From the NCBI GenBank assembly GCA_022764045.1, contig JALERU010000061.1:1-64000 (forward strand): a stretch of DNA of 64,000 nucleotides, in the 5' to 3' direction. Source of the stretch: Clostridiales bacterium. GTDB lineage: Bacteria; Bacillota; Clostridia; Oscillospirales; Oscillospiraceae. Under the pieces are notes generated by a model. It was not told the DNA's origin, made no database searches, and saw nothing but the letters and a program-made list of their open reading frames with translations. The position numbers were made by a program, and so were the translations under genes. Below are positions 1 to 9,864 of this stretch, piece by piece (position 1 is the stretch's first letter; the number at the start of each line of letters is the position of its first letter).

Positions 1-1
1 C

Positions 2-1540
2 GAGGTCAGCCGCTCGCTTGCCGCCTGTGAGGGCGCGGTGCTGGTGGTGGACGCCTCACAGGGCGTGGAGGCCCAGACCCTCTCCAATACCTATCTGGCT
101 CTGGACAACAATCTGGAGATACTGCCCGTGGTGAACAAGATCGACCTGCCCGCCGCGGACCCCCAGCGGGTGAAGGACGAGATCGAGGAGATCATCGGCA
201 TCCCGGCCCAGGACGCGCCGGAGATCAGCGCCAAGGCAGGCATCAACATCGACGCGGTGTTGGATGACATTGTGAAGAATGTCCCCGCCCCCTCCGGCGA
301 CCCCAACGCGCCTTTAAAGGCCCTGATTTTCGACAGTCAGTACGACAACTACCGGGGCGTCATTGTCTTCATGCGCCTTGTGGACGGCTCTATCCGCAAA
401 GACAGCGAGGTGCTGCTCATGTCCACCGGCGCCAAATACAAGGTGGTGGAGGTGGGACACCTGCGCCCCATCGGCCTTGACCCCTGCGAGGAGCTGTCTG
501 CCGGTGATGTGGGCTATTTCACCGCCAGCATCAAGAACGTGGCGGATACCCAGGTTGGTGATACCGTCACCGACGCCGCCCGGCCCACGGCCCAGCCCCT
601 GCCCGGCTACCGGCCTGCCCGGCCCATGGTCTACTGCGGTATCTATACCGAGGACGGCTCCAAATATCCCGACCTGCGGGACGCTTTGGAAAAGCTGACA
701 TTAAACGACGCCTCCCTGTCCTTCGAGCCGGAGAGCTCTGTGGCCCTGGGCTTCGGTTTCCGCTGCGGCTTTCTGGGCATGCTCCATCTGGAGGTCATTC
801 AGGAGCGGCTGGAGCGGGAGTTTGACCTGGATCTGGTCACCACTCTGCCCTCCGTCATCTATAAAATCACCAAGTCCGACGGCGGCACTCTCATGGTGGA
901 CAATCCCCACAATTACCCCGATCCCACGGTGATTGCCGAGGCGGAGGAGCCCTATGTGAAGGTCTCCATCATCACCCCCAACGAGTTTGTGGGCAATATC
1001 ATGCCCCTGTGCCAGGACCGGCGTGGCGAATATAAGAATATGCAGTATCTGGACACCCGGCTTGTGGAGCTGCATTATGAGATGCCCTTAAACGAGATCA
1101 TCTACGACTTTTTCGACACCCTCAAGGCCCGCACCAAGGGCTATGCCTCTCTGGACTATGAGTTCTGCGCGTATAAGACCAGCGACCTTGTAAAGGTGGA
1201 CATGCTCCTGAACGGCGACCAGGTGGACGCCCTCAGCTTTATCGCCCACCGGGACAAGGCCTACCCCAGAGCCAGAAAGCTCTGTGAAAAGCTGAAAGAC
1301 AATATTCCGAGGCAGCTTTTCGAGGTGCCCATCCAGGCTGCCATCGGCGGCAAGATCATCGCCCGGGAGACCGTGAAGGCCATGCGCAAGGACGTGCTGG
1401 CCAAGTGCTACGGCGGCGACATCAGCCGGAAGAAAAAACTGCTGGAAAAGCAGAAGGAAGGCAAGAAAAAGATGCGCACCCTGGGCACCGTCCAGCTCCC
1501 CACGGAGGCCTTTATGGCGGTGCTCAAGCTGGATGAATAA
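2..1540 (+). CDS. lepA: Elongation factor 4 (LepA), 5'-truncated by window edge
   Basis: Frame is open from base 2 ([26 protein letters not shown]); C-terminal LepA signature ...[42 protein letters not shown]. Confidence 0.97.
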   Translation, partial: EVSRSLAACEGAVLVVDASQGVEAQTLSNTYLALDNNLEILPVVNKIDLPAADPQRVKDEIEEIIGIPAQDAPEISAKAGINIDAVLDDIVKNVPAPSGDPNAPLKALIFDSQYDNYRGVIVFMRLVDGSIRKDSEVLLMSTGAKYKVVEVGHLRPIGLDPCEELSAGDVGYFTASIKNVADTQVGDTVTDAARPTAQPLPGYRPARPMVYCGIYTEDGSKYPDLRDALEKLTLNDASLSFEPESSVALGFGFRCGFLGMLHLEVIQERLEREFDLDLVTTLPSVIYKITKSDGGTLMVDNPHNYPDPTVIAEAEEPYVKVSIITPNEFVGNIMPLCQDRRGEYKNMQYLDTRLVELHYEMPLNEIIYDFFDTLKARTKGYASLDYEFCAYKTSDLVKVDMLLNGDQVDALSFIAHRDKAYPRARKLCEKLKDNIPRQLFEVPIQAAIGGKIIARETVKAMRKDVLAKCYGGDISRKKKLLEKQKEGKKKMRTLGTVQLPTEAFMAVLKLDE

Positions 1541-1545
1541 CGGAC

Positions 1546-1575
1546 AAAAACCGGGCGGGTCCGCCCGGTTTTTTG
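1546..1575 (+). terminator. Rho-independent terminator of lepA
   Basis: AAAAACCGGGCGGGTCCGCCCGGTTTTTTG hairpin plus T-tract. Confidence 0.85.
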
Positions 1576-1679
1576 TGTCTGCGGCAAGAATTTTGGAAAA
1601 CGCCGCAACAAATCCCCGACAGTTCCGGTCTATCAGAGTAAGAAGACCCCAGCGTGGAACCGAAAGGAGAGATGGCAGG

Positions 1680-2246
1680 ATGGGATGGAAGGACCAGGAT
1701 ATTCTGGCCTTATGCCATGCACGGGAACCCCAGGCCATCGCGGCCATGGCCGAAACATACGGGGCCTATTGCCACCGGGTGGCCCATAATATCTTGGGGG
1801 ATACCTCAGACGCGGAGGAGTGCGTCAACGACGCCTATCTGGCGGTGTGGAACGCCATCCCCGGGGCCGGCCCGGAGCATCTGCTGCCCTATCTGGCCAA
1901 AACCACCCGGAACATCGCCCTCAAGCGTCTGGAGCACAACCAGGCCCAAAAGCGGGACAGCCGGCTGAACGTGCTGCTGGATGAACTGGCGGAGGTCCTC
2001 CCCAGCGAGGAATCGGTGGAGGACGCCATGCTCCAGCGGGAGCTCATGGGGGCCATCAACGACTTTTTGCGCCACAAAGCCAGCAGAACCGAGCGAACGC
2101 TCTTCCTGCGCCGGTATTTCTGGGGGGACTCCATTGGGGACCTGTGCACGGAATTCCGGTTTAGCGAGAGTAAGGTCAGGTCCCAGCTTTTCCGAACCCG
2201 CGGGCGGCTGCGGAGTTACCTGAAGGAAAGGGGGCTGCTGGAATGA
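1680..2246 (+). CDS. RNA polymerase sigma-70 family (ECF-like) sigma factor
   Basis: Region 2-like DTSDAEECVNDAYLAVWNAIP and region 4-like ERTLFLRRYFWGDSIGDLCTEFRFSESKVRSQLFRTRGRL; ATG at 1680 after AAAGGAGAG is preferred over the longer ORF. Confidence 0.85.
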   Translation: MGWKDQDILALCHAREPQAIAAMAETYGAYCHRVAHNILGDTSDAEECVNDAYLAVWNAIPGAGPEHLLPYLAKTTRNIALKRLEHNQAQKRDSRLNVLLDELAEVLPSEESVEDAMLQRELMGAINDFLRHKASRTERTLFLRRYFWGDSIGDLCTEFRFSESKVRSQLFRTRGRLRSYLKERGLLE

Positions 2247-3613
2247 AAGGCGAAAAGTTCTATGAAATGCTGGACATGCTGGACGACAGCCTGGTGCTGG
2301 AGTCGGCGGAGGTCAAGCGCAAGGTCTGGGGAAAACGGCTCAAGATCGTAGGGATCATTCTGGCGGCCGTTGTTGCCTATTGGCTGGTGAGCACCTATCC
2401 GGCGCGTCATCCACCAGACAGCATCGGCGGAGAGCCGGGCATCCTTCAAGACGAGGTGTATTATGCCTACGCTGGCAGCGGATTCCCCATTCCCGGTCAG
2501 GTGCTGGTGCCCCAGGGGATCTTCCGGTATGTGCCGGGGGAGGGGAAGGAACTGCTGGTGTCCCGGAAGGAATATCAGGTGGACGCCCTGTTCAGCGATT
2601 GGAGCTGGGGGGTCAATTCTCACAGCCTGTACTTTGTAGACAGCGCCACTGTCACCCTCTGGCGCATGGACCTGGAGACCCAGGAGAAAGAGGAACTCTA
2701 CAGGCCCGACGGAGCGGCCCCCACGGAGCAGTCCTCGTCGGATTGGAAGGGCTTGATGGAGGAAAAGGACTTTTGGACGGTGGTCCGGGACCTACTCACG
2801 GGAGAGCTTCCCGCAGAGGTATTGACCGGTGCCACGGAGGAGACATCGGGAGGGGACGTCATCCTGCGGTTGGACAACATCACAGAGGACACGGTGTGGG
2901 TGAGCTGCTATGGCGCCCAGGAACTCAATATGATCCTGGACAGCCGGACGGGAGAGGTCCTATCACAGCAGCCAGCGGACACCGAGACACCGGAGGGCGA
3001 GCCGATCTTGCGTACCTATGTTATCGGGGAGCGGGTCCTGGAAGCGGTCCGCATGGAACACCCCGAGGGATTCACCTATCGCAACTGGGAGCAGGAGGCG
3101 GAAGATGGCGGTTACTACTGGGTGGACCTGCGGGAAAACGGCCAGTCCATTCTGCCCGAGGGGACCCACATGTCCGAGGAGGGAGGATACTGGGGCGGCG
3201 ACGATTTGCTGGTGCACTATGGAAAACGAAACCAGCTGACCGAGGAAGGGGACTATGACCGCTGGGGATCTGACTACCTTCTGCTGACCGCGGAGGGGGA
3301 GACCGAGTTCCTGCCCGGTGAGATCAATGGGGTAGAGGTTACCTACCTGGCTTCCGCCCAAGGCTGGGCCTATTACACCGGAAAAGATTGGGAAAACCCC
3401 GACCCAGCCAAGCGCATGGCATTCCTGGGCGCGCGGAACCTGACCACGGGTGAAACCGTCTTGCTCAAGCAGCCCGTCGGGGAGTATTTCGAAGTGATAA
3501 CCGACGGCACCTGGTTTTACCGTTGTACTGGCAGCCAGACCAACTGCTACACCATCGACCACGACGCCCAGGGCAAGCCCTGCGGGCTGACCCTGGTGGA
3601 GGAGGATATCTGA
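2243..3613 (+). CDS. Membrane-anchored protein, probable cognate anti-sigma/sensor
   Basis: 4-bp overlap with the sigma gene; single N-terminal TM (IVGIILAAVVAYWLV) and a large extracellular C-terminal region. Confidence 0.7.
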   Translation: MKGEKFYEMLDMLDDSLVLESAEVKRKVWGKRLKIVGIILAAVVAYWLVSTYPARHPPDSIGGEPGILQDEVYYAYAGSGFPIPGQVLVPQGIFRYVPGEGKELLVSRKEYQVDALFSDWSWGVNSHSLYFVDSATVTLWRMDLETQEKEELYRPDGAAPTEQSSSDWKGLMEEKDFWTVVRDLLTGELPAEVLTGATEETSGGDVILRLDNITEDTVWVSCYGAQELNMILDSRTGEVLSQQPADTETPEGEPILRTYVIGERVLEAVRMEHPEGFTYRNWEQEAEDGGYYWVDLRENGQSILPEGTHMSEEGGYWGGDDLLVHYGKRNQLTEEGDYDRWGSDYLLLTAEGETEFLPGEINGVEVTYLASAQGWAYYTGKDWENPDPAKRMAFLGARNLTTGETVLLKQPVGEYFEVITDGTWFYRCTGSQTNCYTIDHDAQGKPCGLTLVEEDI

Positions 3614-3621
3614 ACAAATGG

Positions 3622-3660
3622 AAAAAGACGACCGGAGGCAACGCCTCCGGTCGTCTTTTT
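3622..3660 (+). terminator. Terminator of the sigma/anti-sigma pair (possibly bidirectional)
   Basis: AAAAAGACGACCGGAGGCAACGCCTCCGGTCGTCTTTTT. Confidence 0.85.
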
Positions 3661-3671
3661 TAGCTGTGGGG

Positions 3672-4370
3672 TTACGCTTTTGGGGAGCGGGGTGGGGAAG
3701 ACCGCGCCCTTTGGCGGGCCTGGATGGTTTTTCGCCATTCCTGTTCCTGGCTGGTTTGGACAATGCCCAGGTCATGTTCCGTGAGAAGGATTTTAGGCAG
3801 CAGATCGGCGGTGGAAAGGGCGCCTTGAGAGACGCGCAGAGACCGCAAAGCAGCCCGATAGCCCAGGTGGAAGGCCTCCAAGGCCAGCCCAAACTCCTGA
3901 TCGTCCCAGAATAGGTCCAAGGTGATCCAGTGGTCCTGGGCGGATTCCTCCAACTGGTCATGCACGGCTTCAAACAGCGCTTTTGCCTGCTGGTGGCTGG
4001 TGTCATAGTCCGGGTACGTGGGTGCTTTCTCCAAGACAGCGTGTTCCACCAGGCCCAAATAGGGCCCTTTTAGGGGATCTGTGGAAAGATACTGCTGAAA
4101 GCCGGTGTAAAGCCCGGTGTGGAAGGAAAAGACCATTAAGTGATGAAGGGAGAGCCGCCGGGCGGTTTCCATTTTGGCCAGGGTGTCTTTCTGCTGGGCG
4201 GTCAGGATGGGAGATAGGGCCTCCAAGGCCCCGTGGTAGTCCCAGTCATAGGCCCCGCCGTCCCGGGCGAGACTTTTCTCCCGATTGTTGTTCAAAAGTT
4301 TGTCCAGCAGCTCTTCCGTGAAGAGTTGTTGGGCCATGGCGCTGAGTTCGTTTTCAAGATGGAGTGACAA
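3672..4370 (-). CDS. Uncharacterised protein, paralogue of 4411..5019 (DUF6809-like)
   Basis: Shares QLFTEELLDKLL / FHTGLYTGFQQYL / DLFWDDQEFGLALEAFHLGYRAALR pattern with the neighbouring gene; family name is tentative. Confidence 0.65.
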   Translation of the reverse strand: MSLHLENELSAMAQQLFTEELLDKLLNNNREKSLARDGGAYDWDYHGALEALSPILTAQQKDTLAKMETARRLSLHHLMVFSFHTGLYTGFQQYLSTDPLKGPYLGLVEHAVLEKAPTYPDYDTSHQQAKALFEAVHDQLEESAQDHWITLDLFWDDQEFGLALEAFHLGYRAALRSLRVSQGALSTADLLPKILLTEHDLGIVQTSQEQEWRKTIQARQRARSSPPRSPKA

Positions 4371-4410
4371 GGGAAAGCGCTCCTTTCAATCAGGTGGTTT
4401 TGCAGGGGGA

Positions 4411-5019
4411 TCAGAACTGGGCCAGGTCGTCCTCCGCCCCGTGAAGGGCGGCCAGCCGCAGGCTGGAGAGTTCCTTGGGGCAGAGGGTTTCCAGAATCCG
4501 GACCGCCGCGTGAAAACCCAAGCGAAAGCCTTGGACCGCCACGCCATAGGCCCGGTCTTCCCAGGCGGTGTCCACGTTGACCAAAGCCGCCCGTTCCTCC
4601 TCTGACAGCGGTTCACGGATGCGCTGGAAGGCAGCCTCCGCCTGTAGCCACTTGTCAAAATAGGCCGGGCAGACCTGTGGCTTGTCCAAGGCGTCATGGG
4701 CCGCTGAATGATAAAAGAGGTCTTGGCTGGGCGTGTCTGTCAGGGCCTGTTGAAAGCCGGTGTAGAGACCGCTCAAGACGGAAAACCGGGAAAGCGCCTG
4801 GAGAGAGGACCGGCGGAGCCCCTCCAGAGCCGCCAGGTCCGCTTTCTGGGACTCGTTGAACACCAGCTTAAAGTGGTTTTTCCCCTCATAATACCGCCCC
4901 TCGTGGATGATGCTGTCTCTGGCGAGCATATTTCTTCGGTCCTCGACCAGGAGGGTTTCCAAGAGATCGTCGGTAAATATCGTTTCAGCGATGGAGTTGA
5001 GTGTGGTTTCGATACTCAT
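4411..5019 (-). CDS. Uncharacterised protein, paralogue of 3672..4370 (DUF6809-like)
   Basis: TIFTDDLLETLL / SVLSGLYTGFQQAL / DTAWEDRAYGVAVQGFRLGFHAAVR matches the neighbour's pattern. Confidence 0.65.
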   Translation of the reverse strand: MSIETTLNSIAETIFTDDLLETLLVEDRRNMLARDSIIHEGRYYEGKNHFKLVFNESQKADLAALEGLRRSSLQALSRFSVLSGLYTGFQQALTDTPSQDLFYHSAAHDALDKPQVCPAYFDKWLQAEAAFQRIREPLSEEERAALVNVDTAWEDRAYGVAVQGFRLGFHAAVRILETLCPKELSSLRLAALHGAEDDLAQF

Positions 5020-5063
5020 AATCCTTTCCTCCCTTCATTGCATCAAATGAACCAATGCACTGT

Positions 5064-5110
5064 ATGGCTAAATAATGGCCATATCATATGGCTATTATAG
5101 CAGCCATAAT
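5064..5110. promoter_or_regulatory. Putative operator array upstream of the first small HTH gene
   Basis: TATGGCTAAATAATGGCCATATCATATGGCTATTATAGCAGCCATAAT; same motif order and spacing recurs upstream of the second HTH gene. Confidence 0.55.
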
Positions 5111-5134
5111 AGAAGGTGTAAAGGGGGGAGCCGA

Positions 5135-5347
5135 TTGATTCAGTATGCTTCTTTATGGAAAACAATGAAAAAGAAAAAATTCACCACCTATACCTTGCGG
5201 GAGAAACATAAGATTGGGCATGCAACAGTACAAAGACTTCAGGATAATAAACCAGTTTCGACATATACTCTTGATCGACTTTGCAAAATTTTGAATTGTC
5301 GGCTGGATGAAGTAGCAGAATACATCCCTGATAAAGAGGAAGAATAA
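5135..5347 (+). CDS. Small HTH (Cro/C1-like) transcriptional regulator
   Basis: LIQYASLWKTMKKKKFTTYTLREKHKIGHATVQRLQDNKPVSTYTLDRLCKILNCRLDEVAEYIPD; TTG start at 5135 after GGGGGGAG aligns with the paralogue; the ORF track shows a longer version from 5075. Confidence 0.75.
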   Translation: MIQYASLWKTMKKKKFTTYTLREKHKIGHATVQRLQDNKPVSTYTLDRLCKILNCRLDEVAEYIPDKEEE

Positions 5348-5351
5348 CCTT

Positions 5352-5386
5352 TGAATGATATGGCCAAATAATGGCCATATCATTCA
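5352..5386. promoter_or_regulatory. Perfect 15-bp inverted repeat, putative autoregulatory operator
   Basis: TGAATGATATGGCCA-AATAA-TGGCCATATCATTCA between the two HTH genes. Confidence 0.65.
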
Positions 5387-5433
5387 GACCCTTATTCCAG
5401 CCATAATGAAAGGATAGAGGGGGCTGTGAGGTT

Positions 5434-5643
5434 ATGATTCGATATCGCCCGCTATGGGACACCATGTCACGGCAAAAGGCAACAACATACACCTTGCGGG
5501 TAAAGCATGGAATGAGCCACGCTACGGTTCAACGCCTGCAAGCGGATATGCCTGTGTCAACACATACGTTGAATAAACTGTGTGAAATTTTGAATTGCCG
5601 ATTAGAAGATGTTGCGGAGTATGTGCCGGATGACACACTCTGA
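5434..5643 (+). CDS. Small HTH (Cro/C1-like) regulator, tandem paralogue
   Basis: MIRYRPLWDTMSRQKATTYTLRVKHGMSHATVQRLQADMPVSTHTLNKLCEILNCRLEDVAEYVPD. Confidence 0.8.
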   Translation: MIRYRPLWDTMSRQKATTYTLRVKHGMSHATVQRLQADMPVSTHTLNKLCEILNCRLEDVAEYVPDDTL

Positions 5644-5723
5644 TCGAAATAATTCTGCTCTCATAAAAACGGTGCTAATACATTTGTAAGCACCGTTTTT
5701 CTATTGTAACGTCACTACGAAAT

Positions 5724-5897
5724 CGCCCCCTCATCAGTCAGCTGCGCTGACAGCTTCCCCCCGAGGGGAAGCCTACGCTACTTCGGTACGTTGGGGTGAT
5801 TACTACGGTATTTCTCTACATAAGCCATACAGGGTTTGCCAAAGCCTTCCCCTGGGGGGGAAGGTGGGCCGGCCAAAGGCCGGGTCGGATGAGGGCG
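5724..5897 (+). repeat. Dispersed TIR repeat, copy A1
   Basis: CGCCCCCTCATCAGTCAGC...GGCCGGGTCGGATGAGGGCG with internal hairpins. Confidence 0.9.
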
Positions 5898-5982
5898 GGC
5901 GTTGAGGGTTTCACAGCGTAGGTAATAGACCCACCGGCCCAAGGTGGCAACGAGATTCTTCTACCCTCCGTTACTACGAAAT

Positions 5983-6209
5983 CGCCCCCTCATCAGTCAC
6001 CTTCGGTGACAGCTATGGTTTAAGGTGGCTTCGCATTGGATTGAATCGAACTGTCCCCCGGACAGTTCGACCCCCGAGGGGAAGCCTACGTGCTTTGTTA
6101 CGTTGGAGTGATTGCTGCGGTATTTTTCTACATAAGCCATACAGGGCCTGCCAACGCCTTCCCCTGGGGGGGAAGGTGGGCCGGCCAAAGGCCGGGTCGG
6201 ATGAGGGCG
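5983..6209 (+). repeat. Dispersed TIR repeat, copy A2 (variant with ~60-nt module)
   Basis: As A1 but with TATGGTTTAAGGTGGCTTCGCATTGGATTGAATCGAACTGTCCCCCGGACAGTTCGACCCCC replacing the left arm of the GCTTCCCC hairpin. Confidence 0.9.
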
Positions 6210-6446
6210 AGCGTTGAGGGTTCCGCAGCGTAGGAATAAAAGCAACTGCCTGCCCAACTGGCCCCGACCCCCCGCGCCGTAAGGCCAAATTGGAAAGAAA
6301 ACGACGCCGGAGAGCAGTTGGTTTTGTGCCAGCCGCTCTTTTTTTCGCAATCCAAGAAAAACCCGTGAAAAACCTACGGGTTTGTGCTAAAATAAACTAT
6401 TCAGGTGCGGCGCTCCGCCGCCAATAGACAGAGGAGGCGCACAGCC

Positions 6447-7028
6447 ATGTCGGCAAAAGAAGAATTTTTAGAGATCTTTCGGGAAAATGTCCACCGGGAG
6501 GGGGCAGAGGCCCTGCTGGATTATTTGACCAACAAAAGCGACTTTTTCACCGCCCCGGCCTCGGCCCGGTATCACGGGGCCTATGCCGGCGGCCTGTGCG
6601 AGCACAGCCTGAATGTTTACCACTGTCTCACAGATTACTTGGCCCGGGAACGGGTCACGGACCTCTACGGCCTGGAGTACAGCCCGGAGTCCATCACCCT
6701 GGTCTCCCTGCTCCACGACGTGTGCAAGATCGGCTGCTACAAGCCCTCCACCCGAAACGTGAAGGGGGAGGACGGCAAGTGGACCCAGGTGCCCACCTTT
6801 CTCTATGAAGACCCTCTGCCCTATGGCCACGGGGAGAAGTCGGTCTATGTGGTCAACGGCTTTGTCCGCCTGACCCGGGAGGAGGCCATGGCCATCCGCT
6901 GGCACATGGGCTTTTCCGGCACCGAGGATAGCCGCCTGGTGGGGAAGGCCTTTGCCAAGTATCCCCTGGCCTTCGCCCTGTCCGTGGCCGACATGGAGGC
7001 CACCTATTTCCTCGAAGAGGAACCTTGA
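6447..7028 (+). CDS. HD-domain phosphohydrolase-like protein
   Basis: YAGGLCEHSLNVYHC...SLLHDVCKIG...YGHGEKSVYVVNGF...IRWHMGF: H/HD/H/H metal-ligand pattern of the HD superfamily. Confidence 0.8.
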   Translation: MSAKEEFLEIFRENVHREGAEALLDYLTNKSDFFTAPASARYHGAYAGGLCEHSLNVYHCLTDYLARERVTDLYGLEYSPESITLVSLLHDVCKIGCYKPSTRNVKGEDGKWTQVPTFLYEDPLPYGHGEKSVYVVNGFVRLTREEAMAIRWHMGFSGTEDSRLVGKAFAKYPLAFALSVADMEATYFLEEEP

Positions 7029-7141
7029 TTTTGATTGTCCGCCCACAGCGGCGGAACTCCGCGAGGCGTTTTGCCTTTGATACGAGAAACCACGTGGCCC
7101 TCCGGCGGAGGGAGGGCCCAGGAAAGGAAGCAGTTCTTTTT

Positions 7142-8923
7142 ATGACAAGCTTTACATCCCTTGGGATCACGCAACCTATTTTGCGGGCCCTGGCCGACTA
7201 TGGCTATGAGACCCCCACCGTGATCCAGGAAAAAGCCATCCCGGCAGGCATCGCAGGCCGGGATGTGCTGGGTAGCGCCCAAACAGGCACGGGCAAGACC
7301 TGTGCCTTTGGGGTGCCCATTTTGCAGCGGCTGGCCCAGGAGACGGGGAAGAAGGGCATCCGGGCCCTGATCCTCACCCCCACCCGGGAGCTGGCCATTC
7401 AGATTGACGACAACCTTCAGGCCTATGGCAAGTACCTGCCCCTCACCGAGACGGTGATCTTCGGCGGCGTGGGCCAGGCCCCCCAGGTGGAGAAGCTGAA
7501 GCGGGGGGTGGACATCCTCACCGCCACCCCCGGCCGCCTGCTGGACCTGGCGGGCCAGGGCCTGCTGGACCTGTCCGGGGTGGAGATCTTCGTCCTGGAC
7601 GAGGCCGACCGGATGCTGGACATGGGCTTTATCCACGACGTGCGGAAGGTGATTAAACTCCTGCCCCAGAAGAAACAGACCATGTTCTTCTCCGCCACCC
7701 TCCCCCCGGAGATCATGGACCTGGTGGACAGTCTCCTCCACGACCCGGTGAAGGCGGCCGCCGCCCCGGTGTCCTCCCCGGTGGAGATCATCCGCCAGGA
7801 GGTCTGCCTGGTGGACCGGAAGAACAAGACCACCCTCCTGCTGGAAATTTTAGAGCAGGAGCAGGTGAAAAACGCCCTGGTCTTCACCCGCACCAAGCAC
7901 GGGGCGGACAAGGTGGCCCGGGACCTCACCCGCAGGGGAGTGCCCGCCGCCGCCATCCACGGCAACAACTCCCAGACCGCCCGCCAGGAGAGCCTGCGGA
8001 ATTTTAAGGCCGGGGAAATCCCCGTCCTGGTGGCTACGGACATCGCCGCCCGGGGCCTGGATATCGAGGAGCTCTCCTACGTCTTTAACTACAACCTCTC
8101 CGAGGTCCCCGAGACCTACATCCACCGCATCGGCCGCACCGGCCGGGCCGGGCGGGGGGGCACCGCCATCTCCTTCTGCGACTACGGGGAGATGCCTATG
8201 CTGCGGGACATTGAACGGCTGCTGAAAAAGCCCATCCCCCGGCGGACGCACGATTACCCCATGGAGGTCTTTGAGGTCCCCCTGAAGGACGCCAAGGGCC
8301 GCCCGGTGAACCCCGAGGACGCCGAGGCCCGCCAGGCCGCCCGGGAGAAGAACGCCGCCCGGAAAAAGCAGGCGGCGGAAAAGGCCGCCCAGCAGCTGGA
8401 GGCCCCGGCCCAGCCCGCCGCCCCGGCCCTGAAAAAGGAAAAGACCCGGCGGGCCTTCCCCCACGGCAAGCAAAACCTGGGGAATTTGGAGGACTTCCTG
8501 GCCGCCCAGCCCACGGAAGAGGCGGCGGTCTCCTTCCAGCACCGGAACCCCCTGGAGGGGGAGGTCATCATGGACGCCACCGCCCGCCTGCTGGCGGCAA
8601 AGCCCGTCTATCACTACTATAAGCCCCACGCCGCCCACACCAAGGGCCACAAGGGCAAGCAGGAAAAGAAGAACCAGGGGGCCAAACCCCTCCCCGTGGA
8701 AAAGACCCCCAAGGCCGCCCAGGCGGCCCACCACCGGAAGGGCCCCAAAAAGGGCGCCCCCGCCCCGGTGAAGAAGGGGGACGCCCCCCAAAACCGCAAC
8801 CCCGCCCGATCCAACCGGAGCCGGGGCCGCATCCCGCCCCGGCCCGAGCCCCCTAAGAGCCGGCAGAAGGACTCCACCGAGCAAAACAGCCTCATGAAGC
8901 CCTTCTATATTAGCCATGATTAA
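7142..8923 (+). CDS. DEAD-box ATP-dependent RNA helicase
   Basis: Q motif, [54 protein letters not shown]; long basic Ala/Lys/Pro-rich tail. Confidence 0.95.
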   Translation: MTSFTSLGITQPILRALADYGYETPTVIQEKAIPAGIAGRDVLGSAQTGTGKTCAFGVPILQRLAQETGKKGIRALILTPTRELAIQIDDNLQAYGKYLPLTETVIFGGVGQAPQVEKLKRGVDILTATPGRLLDLAGQGLLDLSGVEIFVLDEADRMLDMGFIHDVRKVIKLLPQKKQTMFFSATLPPEIMDLVDSLLHDPVKAAAAPVSSPVEIIRQEVCLVDRKNKTTLLLEILEQEQVKNALVFTRTKHGADKVARDLTRRGVPAAAIHGNNSQTARQESLRNFKAGEIPVLVATDIAARGLDIEELSYVFNYNLSEVPETYIHRIGRTGRAGRGGTAISFCDYGEMPMLRDIERLLKKPIPRRTHDYPMEVFEVPLKDAKGRPVNPEDAEARQAAREKNAARKKQAAEKAAQQLEAPAQPAAPALKKEKTRRAFPHGKQNLGNLEDFLAAQPTEEAAVSFQHRNPLEGEVIMDATARLLAAKPVYHYYKPHAAHTKGHKGKQEKKNQGAKPLPVEKTPKAAQAAHHRKGPKKGAPAPVKKGDAPQNRNPARSNRSRGRIPPRPEPPKSRQKDSTEQNSLMKPFYISHD

Positions 8924-9794
8924 GGAATCCGACTGGCACCAGAGATACCGCCAGCCGCCCCGGAAAAAGCGCCGCCGCCGGGGGTGCCTGAGCCGGCTGC
9001 TGTCTACGGTGCTGGTGCTGGCGGTGCTGGTGGGCTGGTTCTGGTGGCAGCAAAACGGCCTGTCCAGCGAGACCCTTTCGGTGCCGGCCGCCCCCGACGG
9101 CTTTGCCGGCTACCGGGTGGCCGTGATCTCCGACCTCCACGCCAAGGAGTTTGGCCAGGACAATGAACGGCTGCTGGATTATGTCCAGGATCTGGAGCCC
9201 GACCTCATCGCCGTGGTGGGGGATCTCATCCACGCGCCGGAGCAGATGGACATGGTCCCCCCGGTGGCCCGGGGCCTGGCGGCCATTGCCCCCACCTATT
9301 ACGTCACCGGCAACCACGAGTGGGCCGCCAAGGTGGTGGGGGAGCTGGAGCCCCTTTTGGAGGAATGCGGCGTCCGGGTCCTCTCCAACGACTATGTGAT
9401 GCTGGAGCAGGGAGGCGACGTCATCGCTCTGCTGGGGGCCGAGGACAGCAACGGCCGCGCCGACCAGAAAACGGTGGAAGAGCTGGCCGACCAGGTCCGC
9501 CGGGAGCAGGGGGAGGTCTACCAGCTCCTGCTCAGCCACCGGAATAACCATTACGAGGAATACGCCCAGGCCCGGGTGGACCTGACCCTGGCCGGTCACG
9601 CCCACGGGGGCCTCATCCGCCTGCCCGGCACCGACGGCCTGGTGGGCCCCAAGCGGGAGATTTTGCCCCACTACACGGCGGGGCTGTATGACCTGTCCTA
9701 TGGGCAGATGGTGGTCTCCCGGGGCCTGGGGAACCAGTTCCCCTGTTTCCGGCTGTTTAACCGGCCGGACGTCCCCTTGGTGGTGCTAAGCTGA
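8916..9794 (+). CDS. Membrane-anchored metallophosphoesterase
   Basis: ISDLHAKEFG, VVGDLIH, YVTGNHEWA, LAGHAHGG metallophosphoesterase motifs; N-terminal TM; overlaps the helicase end by 8 bp. Confidence 0.9.
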   Translation: MIKESDWHQRYRQPPRKKRRRRGCLSRLLSTVLVLAVLVGWFWWQQNGLSSETLSVPAAPDGFAGYRVAVISDLHAKEFGQDNERLLDYVQDLEPDLIAVVGDLIHAPEQMDMVPPVARGLAAIAPTYYVTGNHEWAAKVVGELEPLLEECGVRVLSNDYVMLEQGGDVIALLGAEDSNGRADQKTVEELADQVRREQGEVYQLLLSHRNNHYEEYAQARVDLTLAGHAHGGLIRLPGTDGLVGPKREILPHYTAGLYDLSYGQMVVSRGLGNQFPCFRLFNRPDVPLVVLS

Positions 9795-9864
9795 GGGACA
9801 TTTATACCAACGCCCAATTCGCTTTCGTGTTCCCGGTGTATAAAGCCGGTTTTCGGGTGAAGAT

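Noticed and set aside
5724-6209. Tandem repeats as a CRISPR array
   Set aside because: Units are ~260 bp with conserved spacers and no cas genes; inconsistent with CRISPR.
5997-6355. ORFs 5997-6350, 6013-6288 and 6128-6355 (and similar at 17725-18217, 29294-29570, 36330-36575)
   Set aside because: They are translations of the dispersed TIR repeat, sharing peptides such as RPGLWPAHLPPQGK; not credible proteins.
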